Shown: positions 1 to 8,330, counted from the stretch's first letter. The stretch: DNA of 64,000 nucleotides from Clostridium neonatale (GCF_001458595.1 NZ_LN890328.1:2791288-2855287), one strand, 5' to 3'. The notes: generated by a model from the sequence alone, not told the origin. Translations and numbers: made by a program.

Positions 1-590
1 CACATTATCTCTAAAAATTCTGTATCTTTGTTCTTAATTAATAAATTTATAAAATTTTTATATTCTATATTTTCTTTACCATAAAACTCTTCTGTAAATA
101 TCATTCCTTTATTTAATTTTTTTAGTTTCTCTATACTCTTATCATTTACTTTTCTTATTGGCAAGTTATATTTTTTTGAAAACTCCATAACTACTTCAAA
201 TACCATAGGTTCCTTGTGTACATGATGATGGCTATCAATATGGGTTGGTTTTATTCCAAATGAAAGAAATTTTTCAAATTGAGCATTAAACTCTTTTCTT
301 ATATCCTCAATTTTAGCTATCTTCATTATTAAACTATTACTTTTGAAATTCCCATTCTCATCTACTAAGGATTGTACATCTTTTGATAATGGCTTTCCTG
401 CAGTTAATACAAAATGTATCCCTACTCCAAGATCATTATAATTCTTGGATAAGTTTGCAGCATATTCTGCATCTTCCATGTTACACATAAGAGTAGTTGA
501 TTTAACAATACCATTTTTGTGTGCTTCTAATATTCCAAGTGTTACAGCTTTTGATATTCCGAAATCATCTGCATTTACTATTAATTTCAT
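1..590 (-). CDS. ChbG/YdjC-family carbohydrate deacetylase, partial
   Basis: The frame opens at an ATG at 588-590 behind a GGAGGAT ribosome binding site and stays open to the window edge, giving about 196 codons; the C-terminus is missing. The translation starts MKLIVNADDFG, which carries the NADDFG metal-binding motif of the ChbG/YdjC family, and a THIDSHHHVH histidine cluster follows near residue 120. Family members are metal-dependent deacetylases of N-acetylated sugars such as chitobiose or its 6-phosphate. The gene lies downstream of gldA in the same direction but 173 bp away, with its own operator-like region (675-706). Family assignment is secure; the substrate is not. Confidence 0.85.
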   Translation of the reverse strand, partial: MKLIVNADDFGISKAVTLGILEAHKNGIVKSTTLMCNMEDAEYAANLSKNYNDLGVGIHFVLTAGKPLSKDVQSLVDENGNFKSNSLIMKIAKIEDIRKEFNAQFEKFLSFGIKPTHIDSHHHVHKEPMVFEVVMEFSKKYNLPIRKVNDKSIEKLKKLNKGMIFTEEFYGKENIEYKNFINLLIKNKDTEFLEIM

Positions 591-674
591 TATACTATCC
601 TCCATATGTCATACATCTAAAATAGACTTTTCATTAATAAATTAAAGCAACATCTTACTATATTGTAAAACAAC

Positions 675-706
675 TGTAACGTTACACATTAATTTGCATA
701 ACGTTA
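675..706 (-). promoter_or_regulatory. Two phased palindromes in the deacetylase promoter region
   Basis: TGTAACGTTACA at 675-686 is a perfect 12-bp palindrome. Its core TAACGTTA (677-684) recurs at 699-706, exactly 22 bp away, about two helical turns. A -10-like TATAGT lies on the minus strand at 658-663, so the first palindrome would cover the -35 region of the ChbG/YdjC gene. The central CG resembles LacI-family operators, but the site is shorter than the usual 14-16 bp. The regulator is unknown. Confidence 0.5.
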
Positions 707-763
707 CTATACTTGTCCATAATAATATAATTATTATTTTCTTTAATAATTATTTAATATAGA

Positions 764-1858
764 CTATTCTACATAATCCTTTCCAATAGAATTAGCTGTT
801 AAAATTGCTGCATATACATCCTTTGCAGATACATGAAATGGCATATTATGAATTGACTCTCCTTCTGCAGTAGCAGCTTTAGCAACTTCCATAATTTCTT
901 CTTCTTTTATTTCTGTAATTCCAAGTTGTTTTAATGTTACTGGAAGTCCCACTCTACAACAGAAATCTATAACCTCTGCAATTTCTTCTTCAGGTGCATC
1001 TTCTAGTACAAGTTGTACTAATGTGCCAAATGCAACTTTTTCTCCATGATACATATGGTGACACTGTGGAAGAACTGTAAATCCATTATGAATTGCATGT
1101 GCTCCTGCAAGTCCACCACTTTCAAATCCAATTCCACTTAATAATGTATTAGCTTCTATTACTTTTTCTACTGCCTTTGTGCATACATTATTTTCTACAG
1201 CTTTAATAGCCAGCTCACCTTCTGTTATTAAAGTATCATAGCAAAGTTCTGCTAGTGCCATAGCTGCAAGAGTTGGTGTTCCAAATGCACAAGTTTGAGA
1301 ACCTGATGCATTGCAAGCTCTTGCTTCAAAATATGTTGCAAGTGCATCTCCCATACCAGATGCCAGAAGTCTTGTTGGTGCTTGTGCAATAATATCAGTA
1401 TCTACTAATACTAGATTTGGATTTTGCTTTAAGAATAAATATTTTTCAAACACACCATCCTCTGTATAAATAACTGATAAAGCACTACAAGGAGCATCAG
1501 TTGATGCTATTGTCGGAACTATAACAACCGGCATATTCTTACAATAACCTACACTTTTTGTAGTGTCTAGAATCTTTCCACCTCCAACACCAATTATAAC
1601 GTCTATATTATTATTGTTGCATATCTCCATTATACGGTTAATCTCTGTAGTACAACATTCACCGTTAAACTTTTCATATATTATACTGCATTCGTTTTCA
1701 GAAAAGCTTTTATCAATTGTATCTTTTACTCTCTTGAATCCTCCTTCTGTTAAAAGACATAATGCGTTCTTTCCTAATTCTGAAACATACTTTGATAAAT
1801 TTGCAAGCTCTCCACTTGCTTGTACATATTTATTTGGTGCAATAATTATTTTAGCCAT
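764..1858 (-). CDS. gldA: Glycerol dehydrogenase (iron-containing ADH family)
   Basis: The 364-residue product matches the full length of GldA, the NAD-dependent enzyme that oxidises glycerol to dihydroxyacetone. The nucleotide-binding loop GVGGGK is at residues 90-95. The expected metal ligands are present: D171 in GMGDALATY, H254 in AGAHAIHNG and H271 in MYHGEKV. A strong AAGGAGGAATAG site precedes the ATG, and a promoter is visible at 1898-1925. The gene stands alone, with the repeat-rich region upstream and the deacetylase gene downstream. The family also contains dehydrogenases for other polyols, but the residue pattern is that of classical GldA. Confidence 0.93.
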   Translation of the reverse strand: MAKIIIAPNKYVQASGELANLSKYVSELGKNALCLLTEGGFKRVKDTIDKSFSENECSIIYEKFNGECCTTEINRIMEICNNNNIDVIIGVGGGKILDTTKSVGYCKNMPVVIVPTIASTDAPCSALSVIYTEDGVFEKYLFLKQNPNLVLVDTDIIAQAPTRLLASGMGDALATYFEARACNASGSQTCAFGTPTLAAMALAELCYDTLITEGELAIKAVENNVCTKAVEKVIEANTLLSGIGFESGGLAGAHAIHNGFTVLPQCHHMYHGEKVAFGTLVQLVLEDAPEEEIAEVIDFCCRVGLPVTLKQLGITEIKEEEIMEVAKAATAEGESIHNMPFHVSAKDVYAAILTANSIGKDYVE

Positions 1859-1897
1859 ACCTATTCCTCCTTAATAAATATTTTATCTCTCAACTTT

Positions 1898-1925
1898 ATT
1901 GTAACTAATACAAATTTAATATCAA
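1898..1925 (-). promoter_or_regulatory. Probable gldA promoter
   Basis: On the minus strand TTGATA (1920-1925) and TACAAT (1898-1903) are separated by 16 bp, a good sigma-A type match. It lies about 40 bp upstream of the gldA start codon. It is inferred from sequence only. Confidence 0.55.
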
Positions 1926-2125
1926 GTTAAAATTTGAATTTTCTGAATATTTTATTTAAATGCATTCTTTAACGGTATTTTGGCTGAATTTCTACAATAT
2001 GATCCTTATATTTCTCAATTCATTTGAAACATAAATATACTTTTGTTTTGAAATTCACATTGCAGTATATCTTGCTCTTCTTATTATATAAAATAACTTT
2101 AATGAATAATCCACAATATTTTTAT

Positions 2126-2228
2126 TAAGATCCCAATTGCAGCATAGCTGCTCTTTGGCATATAATGCTTGGTGAGGCACGAGCCTAGCAGTATAGCCCA
2201 TCTTCATCTACTGATGAAGATGTTTCCT
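2126..2228. repeat. Stand-alone copy of the nested hairpin module found inside the 0.85-kb elements
   Basis: The stretch begins TAAGATCCCAATTGCAGCAT and continues through AGCTGCTCTTTGGCATATAA, a GGTGAGG block and a CATCTTCATC/GATGAAGATG hairpin. The same order of blocks occurs inside element copy A (about 15474-15580) and, inverted, in copies B (about 36255-36365) and D (about 49850-49930). Here it is not surrounded by the element's large hairpins or ends, so it looks like an independently placed or left-over module. Confidence 0.65.
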
Positions 2229-2294
2229 TAACCAGAGAGCCCAAATCTTGCATTTGGTACGAATCGATTACACCTACAAATGCATATGAGCAGG
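2229..2294 (-). repeat. 66-bp two-hairpin repeat unit (inverted copy)
   Basis: Read on the minus strand, this 66-bp unit aligns without gaps to units at 47098-47163 and 50101-50166. It contains a CCTGC/GTAGG stem and a CCAAAT/ATTTGG stem and ends in the shared GGCTCTCTGGTTA. It directly abuts the hairpin module at 2126-2228. The other two units are TA-flanked insertions in larger elements. Confidence 0.65.
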
Positions 2295-2340
2295 CGTTCC
2301 ATTTAAAATAATCTATTATAAATACATATAAAATTAAGCA

Positions 2341-2375
2341 TAAGATCCGAATTACAGCATAACTGCCCTTTTTAG
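2341..2375. repeat. Diverged single 35-bp hairpin unit
   Basis: TAAGATCCGAATTACAGCAT followed by AACTGCCCTTTTTAG is a diverged version of the perfect tandem units at 2441-2615. It is separated from them by 65 bp that include AGCGGTGGAATTC and TTTAGTGCGTTGGCAGC, for which I see no function. Confidence 0.6.
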
Positions 2376-2440
2376 CGGTGGAATTCTTAGTTTAGTGCGT
2401 TGGCAGCTATTAAATTCTTTTTCTTAATTTTATAGTTTTT

Positions 2441-2615
2441 TAAGATCCGAATTGCAGCATAGCTGCTCTTTTTATTAAGATCCGAATTGCAGCATAGCTG
2501 CTCTTTTTATTAAGATCCGAATTGCAGCATAGCTGCTCTTTTTATTAAGATCCGAATTGCAGCATAGCTGCTCTTTTTATTAAGATCCGAATTGCAGCAT
2601 AGCTGCTCTTTTTAT
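2441..2615. repeat. Five perfect tandem copies of a 35-bp hairpin unit
   Basis: Identical units start at 2441, 2476, 2511, 2546 and 2581. Each reads TAAGATCCGAATTGCAGCAT then AGCTGCTCTTTTTAT. Each unit holds a GCAGC-ATA-GCTGC stem followed by CTTTTT, so on the plus strand the array resembles a row of weak terminators. There are no unique spacers, so it is not a CRISPR array. The array ends 100 bp before the HNH-like gene at 2716. Perfect identity suggests recent expansion by slippage. Confidence 0.95.
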
Positions 2616-2715
2616 AGGTGTATATCTTTTCCCTCCACAATTTGTTATAATTAGTAGCGAATTAATTTATTTTTGATAAAATTGGCAATAATTAAAATAA
2701 AAACGAGGTGTTCTT

Positions 2716-3375
2716 ATGAAAACTAATTATAAAAATACAGAAAACAAGTTTGAGGTTAAAGATAACATTACATTAATGACAGTATTAAAAAAGAATGGTT
2801 CTGAGATTACAGCTAAAATAGATACTACAGATTTAGATAAAGTTAAAAATGCGGGTGTTTGGTTTGCAGAATGGAATAAAGATTCTAACAGCTATACAAT
2901 TCAAAATATCAGTACAACTGCTGTTAACAAAAAATCTAAGCCATTAAAGCAAAGCTTACAAAACTTTGTTATGGATGCAAATTCCAATACACCAATAATA
3001 CATATCAATAAAGATACATTAGATAACAGAAAATCTAATTTAACTTTGTTTGATAGAAAAGAAAAGAATGAAATTGAAAAATTAGATAATAATACAATAG
3101 CTATTCTTTTAAAAGATAGGAATGGTAATGTAACTTCAAAAGCTTTAATTTCTGCTGAAGATTTAAATAATGTTGTAACAAACGAATATACTTGGGTTAA
3201 TCACAAAGTAAAAGGCGAACCTTGTGTTATCGCAAATACTCCAAATGGAAGAATTCATTTAGACACAGTAATTATGGGTACTTCAGAAGGTGAAAAAATA
3301 CATCATATAAATTTAAATCCATTAGATAATAGACGAGAAAATTTAGAAATTAAAAGTGAACCTATTGAGTTTTAA
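2716..3375 (+). CDS. HNH-like protein with two degenerate tandem modules
   Basis: The 219-residue protein starts at an ATG behind ACGAGGTG. Two modules repeat the pattern of phage-type HNH endonucleases: IIHINKDTLDNRKSNL at about 94-109 and IHHINLNPLDNRRENL at about 195-210. Each follows a W-containing strand region (VWFAEW, YTWVNH). In the usual motif a D-H pair precedes the N, but here the first acidic position is I or H, and the upstream LHRLIM-like histidine is replaced (IHLDTVIMG). The protein may therefore be a DNA-binding relative or an inactive nuclease. It stands alone between the tandem hairpin array and the leuS leader. The fold assignment is moderate and the function is unknown. 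Confidence 0.6.
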   Translation: MKTNYKNTENKFEVKDNITLMTVLKKNGSEITAKIDTTDLDKVKNAGVWFAEWNKDSNSYTIQNISTTAVNKKSKPLKQSLQNFVMDANSNTPIIHINKDTLDNRKSNLTLFDRKEKNEIEKLDNNTIAILLKDRNGNVTSKALISAEDLNNVVTNEYTWVNHKVKGEPCVIANTPNGRIHLDTVIMGTSEGEKIHHINLNPLDNRRENLEIKSEPIEF

Positions 3376-3455
3376 AATACATCTAAATTAAAATTTTAGA
3401 TATATTTTTATAAAATCAATATTCCTTTACGATTTTAATGGTTTTTAAAGATATA

Positions 3456-3484
3456 TTGATTTTTTACAAATTTTAATATATAAT
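3456..3484 (+). promoter_or_regulatory. Promoter of the leuS T-box leader
   Basis: TTGATT (3456-3461) and TATAAT (3479-3484) have an ideal 17-bp spacing. The predicted start near 3491 falls at the beginning of the T-box leader. Confidence 0.75.
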
Positions 3485-3491
3485 AGTTCTA

Positions 3492-3740
3492 AAATTGTAT
3501 ATGGCGTTGATTAGAAGTAGTAATAATTATTATATCTTAAGAGAACTATTGGATGGTGTAAAATAGTGTTATATGATTATGAACTTGTCTATGAGCTTAC
3601 TTGTTAGAAGCAGGTACGGGTAATCCCGTTATAATGTCGAGTGAAAAGATTTAGTTTATCTATTTCTTTTAATAAGAGTGGTACCACGGAAATTACGCTT
3701 TCGTCTCTTAAATTTAAGAGATGAAAGCTTTTTTATTATA
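3492..3740 (+). ncRNA. T-box riboswitch leader of leuS
   Basis: The leader carries the conserved T-box sequence AGAGTGGTACCACGG at 3675-3689. It is followed by a terminator stem with arms CTTTCGTCTCTTAAA and TTTAAGAGATGAAAG (about 3698-3727) and a U-run. Upstream are stem I hallmarks, an AGTAGTAA block near 3516 and a GGATGGTG loop near 3551. GAA at 3581-3583 followed by CTT at 3584-3586 is the most likely specifier, a leucine codon that agrees with the downstream gene. Another CTT at 3596-3598 is possible. Uncharged leucyl-tRNA would stabilise the antiterminator and switch on leuS. Confidence 0.92.
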
Positions 3741-3751
3741 TTTAAGAATAA

Positions 3752-3953
3752 ATTCATTACAATTGACAATTAACAATGACGGATTAAATAGCTAAAACTA
3801 TTTATGGATTCTATATATTGCATATAACTTTCCTTAGGAAAGTTAATCACTTATAGTAATTTTCATAAAAAATCACTATATAAAATTCAAAAGAAATTAC
3901 GAAGTAATTTCCTCCTCAATTGTGCATTGTGAATTGTGAATTATAAATTGATA
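3752..3953. repeat. Inverted-repeat element of the CAATTGTGAATTG family
   Basis: The left arm ACAATTGACAATTAACAATG and the right arm CAATTGTGCATTGTGAATTG form an imperfect inverted repeat. It encloses smaller hairpins (AACTTTCC/GGAAAGTT and GAAATTAC/GTAATTTC). Similar arms and internal hairpins occur at 31024-31128, and part of one at 45483-45545. The element lies between the T-box terminator and leuS and so would be transcribed in the read-through mRNA. No ORF is present. Confidence 0.6.
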
Positions 3954-3970
3954 AAATTTGGAGGTTTAAA

Positions 3971-6421
3971 ATGTCAAATTACAGTACTAAAATCGATGAA
4001 AAATGGCAAAAGATTTGGGAAGAAAACGAAACATATAAATTTGATGATACAAAGCTAGATAAAAAGCTTTATACTCTTGAAATGTTCTCTTATCCATCTG
4101 GAGCTCAATTACATGCTGGTCACTGGTTTAACTATGGACCAACAGATACTTGGGCAAGACTTAAAAGAATGCAAGGATATAATGTATTCCAACCAATGGG
4201 ATTTGATGCCTTTGGTTTACCTGCAGAAAACTATGCTATAAAAACCGGTATACATCCTGAAGAGTCTACTTTAAAGAACATTGAAACAATGGAAAAACAA
4301 TTAAAATCAATGGGTGCTATGTTTAACTGGGAAAATGAAGTTGTTACTTGTCTTCCTGATTACTACAAATGGACTCAATGGTTATTCTTAAAATTATATG
4401 AAAAAGGTTTAGCTTACAGAAAGAAAGCGCCTGTTAATTGGTGTCCATCTTGTAACACAGTTTTAGCTAATGAACAAGTTGTTGAAGGTGAATGCGAAAG
4501 ATGTGGAACTGAAGTTACAAAGAAAGATTTAACTCAATGGTTCTTCAAAATCACTGATTACGCTGATGAATTATTAGATAAATTAGATGGCTTAGACTGG
4601 CCTGAAAAGACTAAATCAATGCAAAAGCACTGGATTGGAAGATCTTACGGTGCACAAGTTACATTTAAGGTTAAAGATTCTGACTTACAATTTGATGTAT
4701 TTACAACAAGAGTTGATACATTAAATGGTGTAACTTATGTTGTTTTAGCTCCAGAAAACAAATTAGTTGATGAACTTACAACTCCGGAAAACAAAGCTGC
4801 AGTTGAAGAATATAAAGAAGCAGCAGCTAAGCAATCTGATATAGAAAGACAATCATCATCTAAAGAAAAGAGCGGTGTATTCACTGGTTCATACGCTATT
4901 AATCCTATAAATGGAAAAGTAGTTCCAATATGGATTGCTGACTATGTATTAGCTACATATGGTACTGGATGTGTTATGGCAGTTCCAGCTCATGATGAAA
5001 GAGACTTTGCATTTGCTACAAAGTTCAATTTACCTATAGAAAGAGTTATTACTGATAAAGTAGGAAATGAACCTGAACTTCCATTCTGTGAACATGGTAT
5101 ACTTGTTAACTCAGGAAAATTTGATGGTTTAACTACTGATGAAGCTAAAAAATCTATAGTCGCTGAACTTGAAAAAGATAAGCTTGGTGAAATGAAAGTT
5201 AACTTCAGATTAAGAGACTGGCTTGTATCAAGACAAAGATACTGGGGTGCCCCAATTCCAATCATCTACTGTGACGATTGTGGTATAGTTCCAGTTCCAG
5301 AAAAAGATTTGCCAGTAAAACTTCCACATGATGTTGAATTTACTCCAGACGGTAAATCACCACTTAGTAAATCTGAAAGTTTCATAAAAACTACTTGCCC
5401 ATGTTGTGGTAAGCCAGCAAAAAGAGAAGCTGATACTTTAGATACATTTGTATGTTCATCTTGGTATTACTTAAGATATGCAGATAATAAAAATGAAGAT
5501 GCACCTTTTGATCCAGAAAAAATCAATAAGATTTTACCAGTAGATAAATACGTTGGTGGTCCAGAACATGCATGCATGCACTTATTATATGCAAGATTTA
5601 TTACTAAAGCTTTAAGAGATATGGGATACTTAAACTTTGATGAACCATTCTTAAGCTTAACTCACCAAGGTTTAATATTAGGACCAGATGGACTTAAAAT
5701 GAGTAAATCAAAAGGAAATACTATTTCTCCTGATGATTATATTAAGCAATATGGTGCCGATGTATTTAGAATGTATCTAATGTTTGGTTTCGGATATACT
5801 GAAGGCGGAGCTTGGAGCGATGACGGAATTAAATCTGTTGGTAAATTTGTTGATAGAATTGAAAGAATTTTAGAACTTTCTAGAGAAGTTATAAATTCAT
5901 CTGAAAATACTAAGACTACAATAGATGCACCTGAAAAAGAATTAAACTTCTGGAGACATACTGCAATCAAAGGTGTAACTGAAGATGGTAACAAGATGCA
6001 ATTTAACACTGCAATTGCAAGACTTATGGAACTTACAAATGCGCTTAACAAGTACCTTCAAGAAGGTGTTAAAAATCCAGCCTTCTTAAAAGAAACTGTT
6101 GTTGATTTCATCAAACTATTAGCATCATTTGCACCTCACTTTAGTGAAGAACAATGGAGCTTACTTGGATACAATACTACTGTATTTAATGAGAGATTAC
6201 CAGAGTTCGATCCAAATGCATTAGTTAAAGATGAAGTTGAAATAGCTATTCAAATTAATGGTAAGATTAAAGCTAAAATAATGGTAGCTTCTAATTTAGA
6301 TGAAGAAGGCATTAAAGCTGCTGCATTAGATAATGAAATAATAAGAGAAAATACTAATGGTAAAAACATTGTAAAAGTTATTGTTATTAAGGGAAGACTT
6401 GTTAATATAGTTGTAAAATAA
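3971..6421 (+). CDS. leuS: Leucyl-tRNA synthetase
   Basis: The 816-residue class I synthetase charges tRNA-Leu in the cytoplasm. The HIGH motif appears as HAGH (48-51) and the KMSKS loop as KMSKS (576-580). A zinc-type CPSC...CERCG cluster lies near 160-180, and a second CDDCG...CPCCG cluster precedes the KMSKS half. The editing (CP1) domain lies between the two catalytic halves, and the C-terminus has the conserved QINGKIKAKI. A GGAGGTTTAAA site precedes the ATG. The gene is controlled by the T-box leader about 230 bp upstream, with a repeat element in between. The identity is certain. Confidence 0.98.
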   Translation: MSNYSTKIDEKWQKIWEENETYKFDDTKLDKKLYTLEMFSYPSGAQLHAGHWFNYGPTDTWARLKRMQGYNVFQPMGFDAFGLPAENYAIKTGIHPEESTLKNIETMEKQLKSMGAMFNWENEVVTCLPDYYKWTQWLFLKLYEKGLAYRKKAPVNWCPSCNTVLANEQVVEGECERCGTEVTKKDLTQWFFKITDYADELLDKLDGLDWPEKTKSMQKHWIGRSYGAQVTFKVKDSDLQFDVFTTRVDTLNGVTYVVLAPENKLVDELTTPENKAAVEEYKEAAAKQSDIERQSSSKEKSGVFTGSYAINPINGKVVPIWIADYVLATYGTGCVMAVPAHDERDFAFATKFNLPIERVITDKVGNEPELPFCEHGILVNSGKFDGLTTDEAKKSIVAELEKDKLGEMKVNFRLRDWLVSRQRYWGAPIPIIYCDDCGIVPVPEKDLPVKLPHDVEFTPDGKSPLSKSESFIKTTCPCCGKPAKREADTLDTFVCSSWYYLRYADNKNEDAPFDPEKINKILPVDKYVGGPEHACMHLLYARFITKALRDMGYLNFDEPFLSLTHQGLILGPDGLKMSKSKGNTISPDDYIKQYGADVFRMYLMFGFGYTEGGAWSDDGIKSVGKFVDRIERILELSREVINSSENTKTTIDAPEKELNFWRHTAIKGVTEDGNKMQFNTAIARLMELTNALNKYLQEGVKNPAFLKETVVDFIKLLASFAPHFSEEQWSLLGYNTTVFNERLPEFDPNALVKDEVEIAIQINGKIKAKIMVASNLDEEGIKAAALDNEIIRENTNGKNIVKVIVIKGRLVNIVVK

Positions 6422-6444
6422 AAAAGGGCATATGCCCTTTTTTA
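6420..6444. terminator. Bidirectional terminator between leuS and dcd
   Basis: AAAAAGGGCATATGCCCTTT is a near-perfect GGGCAT/ATGCCC palindrome with A and T tracts on either side. It directly follows leuS and touches the dcd stop codon, so it can serve both convergent genes. Confidence 0.85.
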
Positions 6445-6963
6445 TTTTTCAAAATCCTTATACATCAAGCTTGGCTGAACACCTGTATTATTTTGATATT
6501 TCCCACTATTATAAAGATCATATTCTCCATGAATATCATGATAATAAATCTGACATATATCAACATTAGGATATACTTTTATTGGCTGAACACAGAATAT
6601 TTCAAGTGTCCAATATCCTGCAAATCCTATATCACCAAAACCTGCAGTTACATGTATAAATAACCCTAGCCTTCCTGTAGAAGATCTTCCTTCAAGCATA
6701 GGCACGAATTTCTCTGTTTTGGTAAACTCATTAGTTCTTCCTAAATATAATTTTCCTGGCTCTAATATCAATCCATCTTCTGGTATTATTATTTTTTTAG
6801 TTTCATTAGGTTTTTTCATATCTAATAAATTATCTTCATACACTAATAATTCATTATGTAGAGATAAATTATAACTATTAGGATTGATTTTCTTCTCATT
6901 AAATGGCTCTATTATTATATCTTTTCCAATGTTTTTTAATATTTCTTTTCCTGAAAGTATCAC
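6442..6963 (-). CDS. dcd: dCTP deaminase (possibly bifunctional dCTP deaminase/dUTPase)
   Basis: The 173-residue protein belongs to the dUTPase/Dcd trimer fold. It carries EGRSSTGRLGL at 91-101 and TAGFGDIGFAGYWTLEI at 106-122, in which E121 corresponds to the catalytic glutamate of Dcd. It converts dCTP to dUTP, or directly to dUMP if bifunctional, for thymidylate synthesis. The start codon is GTG (6961-6963) with GGAGGAAAAAT upstream. The gene is followed after 56 bp on its 5' side by the methyltransferase-like gene, and its end shares a terminator with leuS. I cannot decide between the mono- and bifunctional forms by eye. Confidence 0.9.
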   Translation of the reverse strand: MILSGKEILKNIGKDIIIEPFNEKKINPNSYNLSLHNELLVYEDNLLDMKKPNETKKIIIPEDGLILEPGKLYLGRTNEFTKTEKFVPMLEGRSSTGRLGLFIHVTAGFGDIGFAGYWTLEIFCVQPIKVYPNVDICQIYYHDIHGEYDLYNSGKYQNNTGVQPSLMYKDFEK

Positions 6964-7019
6964 TATTTTTCCTCCTTTAAAATTGAAAAATTAATATTAC
7001 TGTTACTAACTATATTAAA

Positions 7020-7766
7020 TTATAATTCATTTAATATAGGTTTAAATTCCATAAGTATACTAGTGGCTAACTCATCATCTAATGGCTTATAACTTTTCAT
7101 TAGTCCACACATATCCATTGACTCATATGCCTTTTTACTCATCTCAACCCATATCTCTGGGATAAAAATCCATAGCAAATCATCATATTTACAGCTTAAT
7201 AAAAAATGTTCAACTCCCCAAAATGTGTATTCTTCAATCTCATGCAGAGCATTAAATTTTTTATAATCTTCAACTACTTTACTTGTTATCTCATATCCAT
7301 ATATATCTACAAAGAAAAAATCAAACTTTTCTCTTTCTGCTTTATATGCATCTTTATTAATTATTCTTATTTTAGGATTATCCTTAAAGTGTCTATTATA
7401 TACGTCTATTATTTCCTCACTGATTTCATATACTATAATTTCATCTACTCTACTATTCTTAGCTATCTCTTGAACTGCATATCCAAGTCCAAGCCCAACT
7501 ACACCAACTTTTCCTTTGGCAAATTTAATAGAATGATATGAACCTTGTATCTCTCTTGGGGATATCTCCATTATAAATTCGTTATCTTTAAAAAGCTTTA
7601 TTCTAGTAAAAATTTCTTCTTGATTAATTTTGCACATATAGCCATCAGCTTCCTTAAAGCTGATTTCATCTTTGCATACAGAACATCCTTCTAATTTCAA
7701 CTCATCTATTATGCTATTATATTTCTTCATCTCTTCTTGTATAAATTCATAATTATATGGCTTCAT
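7020..7766 (-). CDS. Class I SAM-dependent methyltransferase-like protein
   Basis: The 248-residue protein has a Rossmann core: VGVVGLGLGYAVQEIAKN at about 89-106 supplies the glycine-rich loop. It is followed by an acidic end of strand 2 (EIIVYEIS) and DNPKIRIINKDAY, as in spermidine-synthase-like or rRNA methyltransferases. The N-terminal 80 residues contain two cysteines (GCSVCKDE) and no clear domain. It lies upstream of dcd in the same direction with a 56-bp gap, so co-transcription is possible. The start ATG has AAGGGG about 11 bp upstream. The substrate is unknown. Confidence 0.6.
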   Translation of the reverse strand: MKPYNYEFIQEEMKKYNSIIDELKLEGCSVCKDEISFKEADGYMCKINQEEIFTRIKLFKDNEFIMEISPREIQGSYHSIKFAKGKVGVVGLGLGYAVQEIAKNSRVDEIIVYEISEEIIDVYNRHFKDNPKIRIINKDAYKAEREKFDFFFVDIYGYEITSKVVEDYKKFNALHEIEEYTFWGVEHFLLSCKYDDLLWIFIPEIWVEMSKKAYESMDMCGLMKSYKPLDDELATSILMEFKPILNEL

Positions 7767-7838
7767 GTGTTTATTTCCCCTTTTTAAAATAGTTATTCCT
7801 CTAAGCTTACCTAACTGCTTTTTATTTTAAATCATATG

Positions 7839-7847
7839 TGTTATACT
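7839..7847 (+). promoter_or_regulatory. Extended -10 promoter of the HesB-like gene
   Basis: TGTTATACT is a perfect TGn-extended -10 element (-10 hexamer TATACT at 7842-7847) about 45 bp upstream of the ATG at 7893. No good -35 box is seen, which is usual for extended -10 promoters. Confidence 0.55.
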
Positions 7848-7892
7848 CTTAGTACGACAATAGTCAAATTTTTGAATAAAGTAGGTGTTAAT

Positions 7893-8222
7893 ATGAAAAA
7901 TGTAACAATTAGTGAAGAAGCTTATAACGAATTCAAAGGTTTCTTAGAAGAAAATAGCATATCTGATTTCAACATTAGAATAAATTTTGCTGGTTTCGCT
8001 TGTAGCGGCCCTATCTTCAATATCTCTGTATCAAAAGCTACAGATGAAGATGATGTTGAAACAATAAATGATATATCATTCATATATGAGAAAAGCTTAA
8101 TTGACCAATTTGGTGGATTTATCATCCTTTCAAGTGAAGAAAACGAAGGTAATGGCTTAAGCTTAAAACCTGTAATAGAACCAGAAGGTGGATGTGGCGG
8201 ATCTTGTAGTGGATGTCACTAA
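7893..8222 (+). CDS. HesB/IscA-like protein with cysteine-rich tail
   Basis: The 109-residue protein matches the HesB-like family common in clostridia. It has an IscA-type beta-rich body (FNIRINFAGFACSGPIFNI) and a C-terminal GGCGGSCSGCH with four closely spaced cysteine/histidine ligands. Iron-sulfur cluster handling is inferred from the family. I chose the ATG at 7893 because TAGGTG lies 6 bp upstream and the family starts here. An upstream in-frame ATG at 7836 would place the start inside the -10 region. A strong terminator follows. The gene appears to be a single transcription unit. Confidence 0.8.
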   Translation: MKNVTISEEAYNEFKGFLEENSISDFNIRINFAGFACSGPIFNISVSKATDEDDVETINDISFIYEKSLIDQFGGFIILSSEENEGNGLSLKPVIEPEGGCGGSCSGCH

Positions 8223-8229
8223 TTAAAAG

Positions 8230-8270
8230 AAGAAGAAGAAATTCTCTAATGAATTTCTTCTTCTTTATTT
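8230..8270 (+). terminator. Terminator of the HesB-like gene
   Basis: Perfect 15-bp arms AAGAAGAAGAAATTC (8230-8244) and GAATTTCTTCTTCTT (8251-8265) enclose a 6-nt loop and are followed by TATTTAT. Confidence 0.85.
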
Positions 8271-8330
8271 ATATCCTTAAGAATAAATTCATATATTTAA
8301 TAATGTTTTATTTATACCAAAATGTATTTC

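Noticed and set aside
445..645. Plus-strand 66-codon frame at the left edge
   Set aside because: It is antisense to the deacetylase gene, has no ribosome binding site and no protein-family likeness.
2441..2615. Possible CRISPR array
   Set aside because: The 35-bp units are directly tandem with no unique spacers and no cas genes are nearby.
7206..7541. Plus-strand frame rich in F, Y and I within the methyltransferase-like gene
   Set aside because: Its composition is what the reverse of an AT-rich gene gives, and the minus-strand frame has clear domain motifs.
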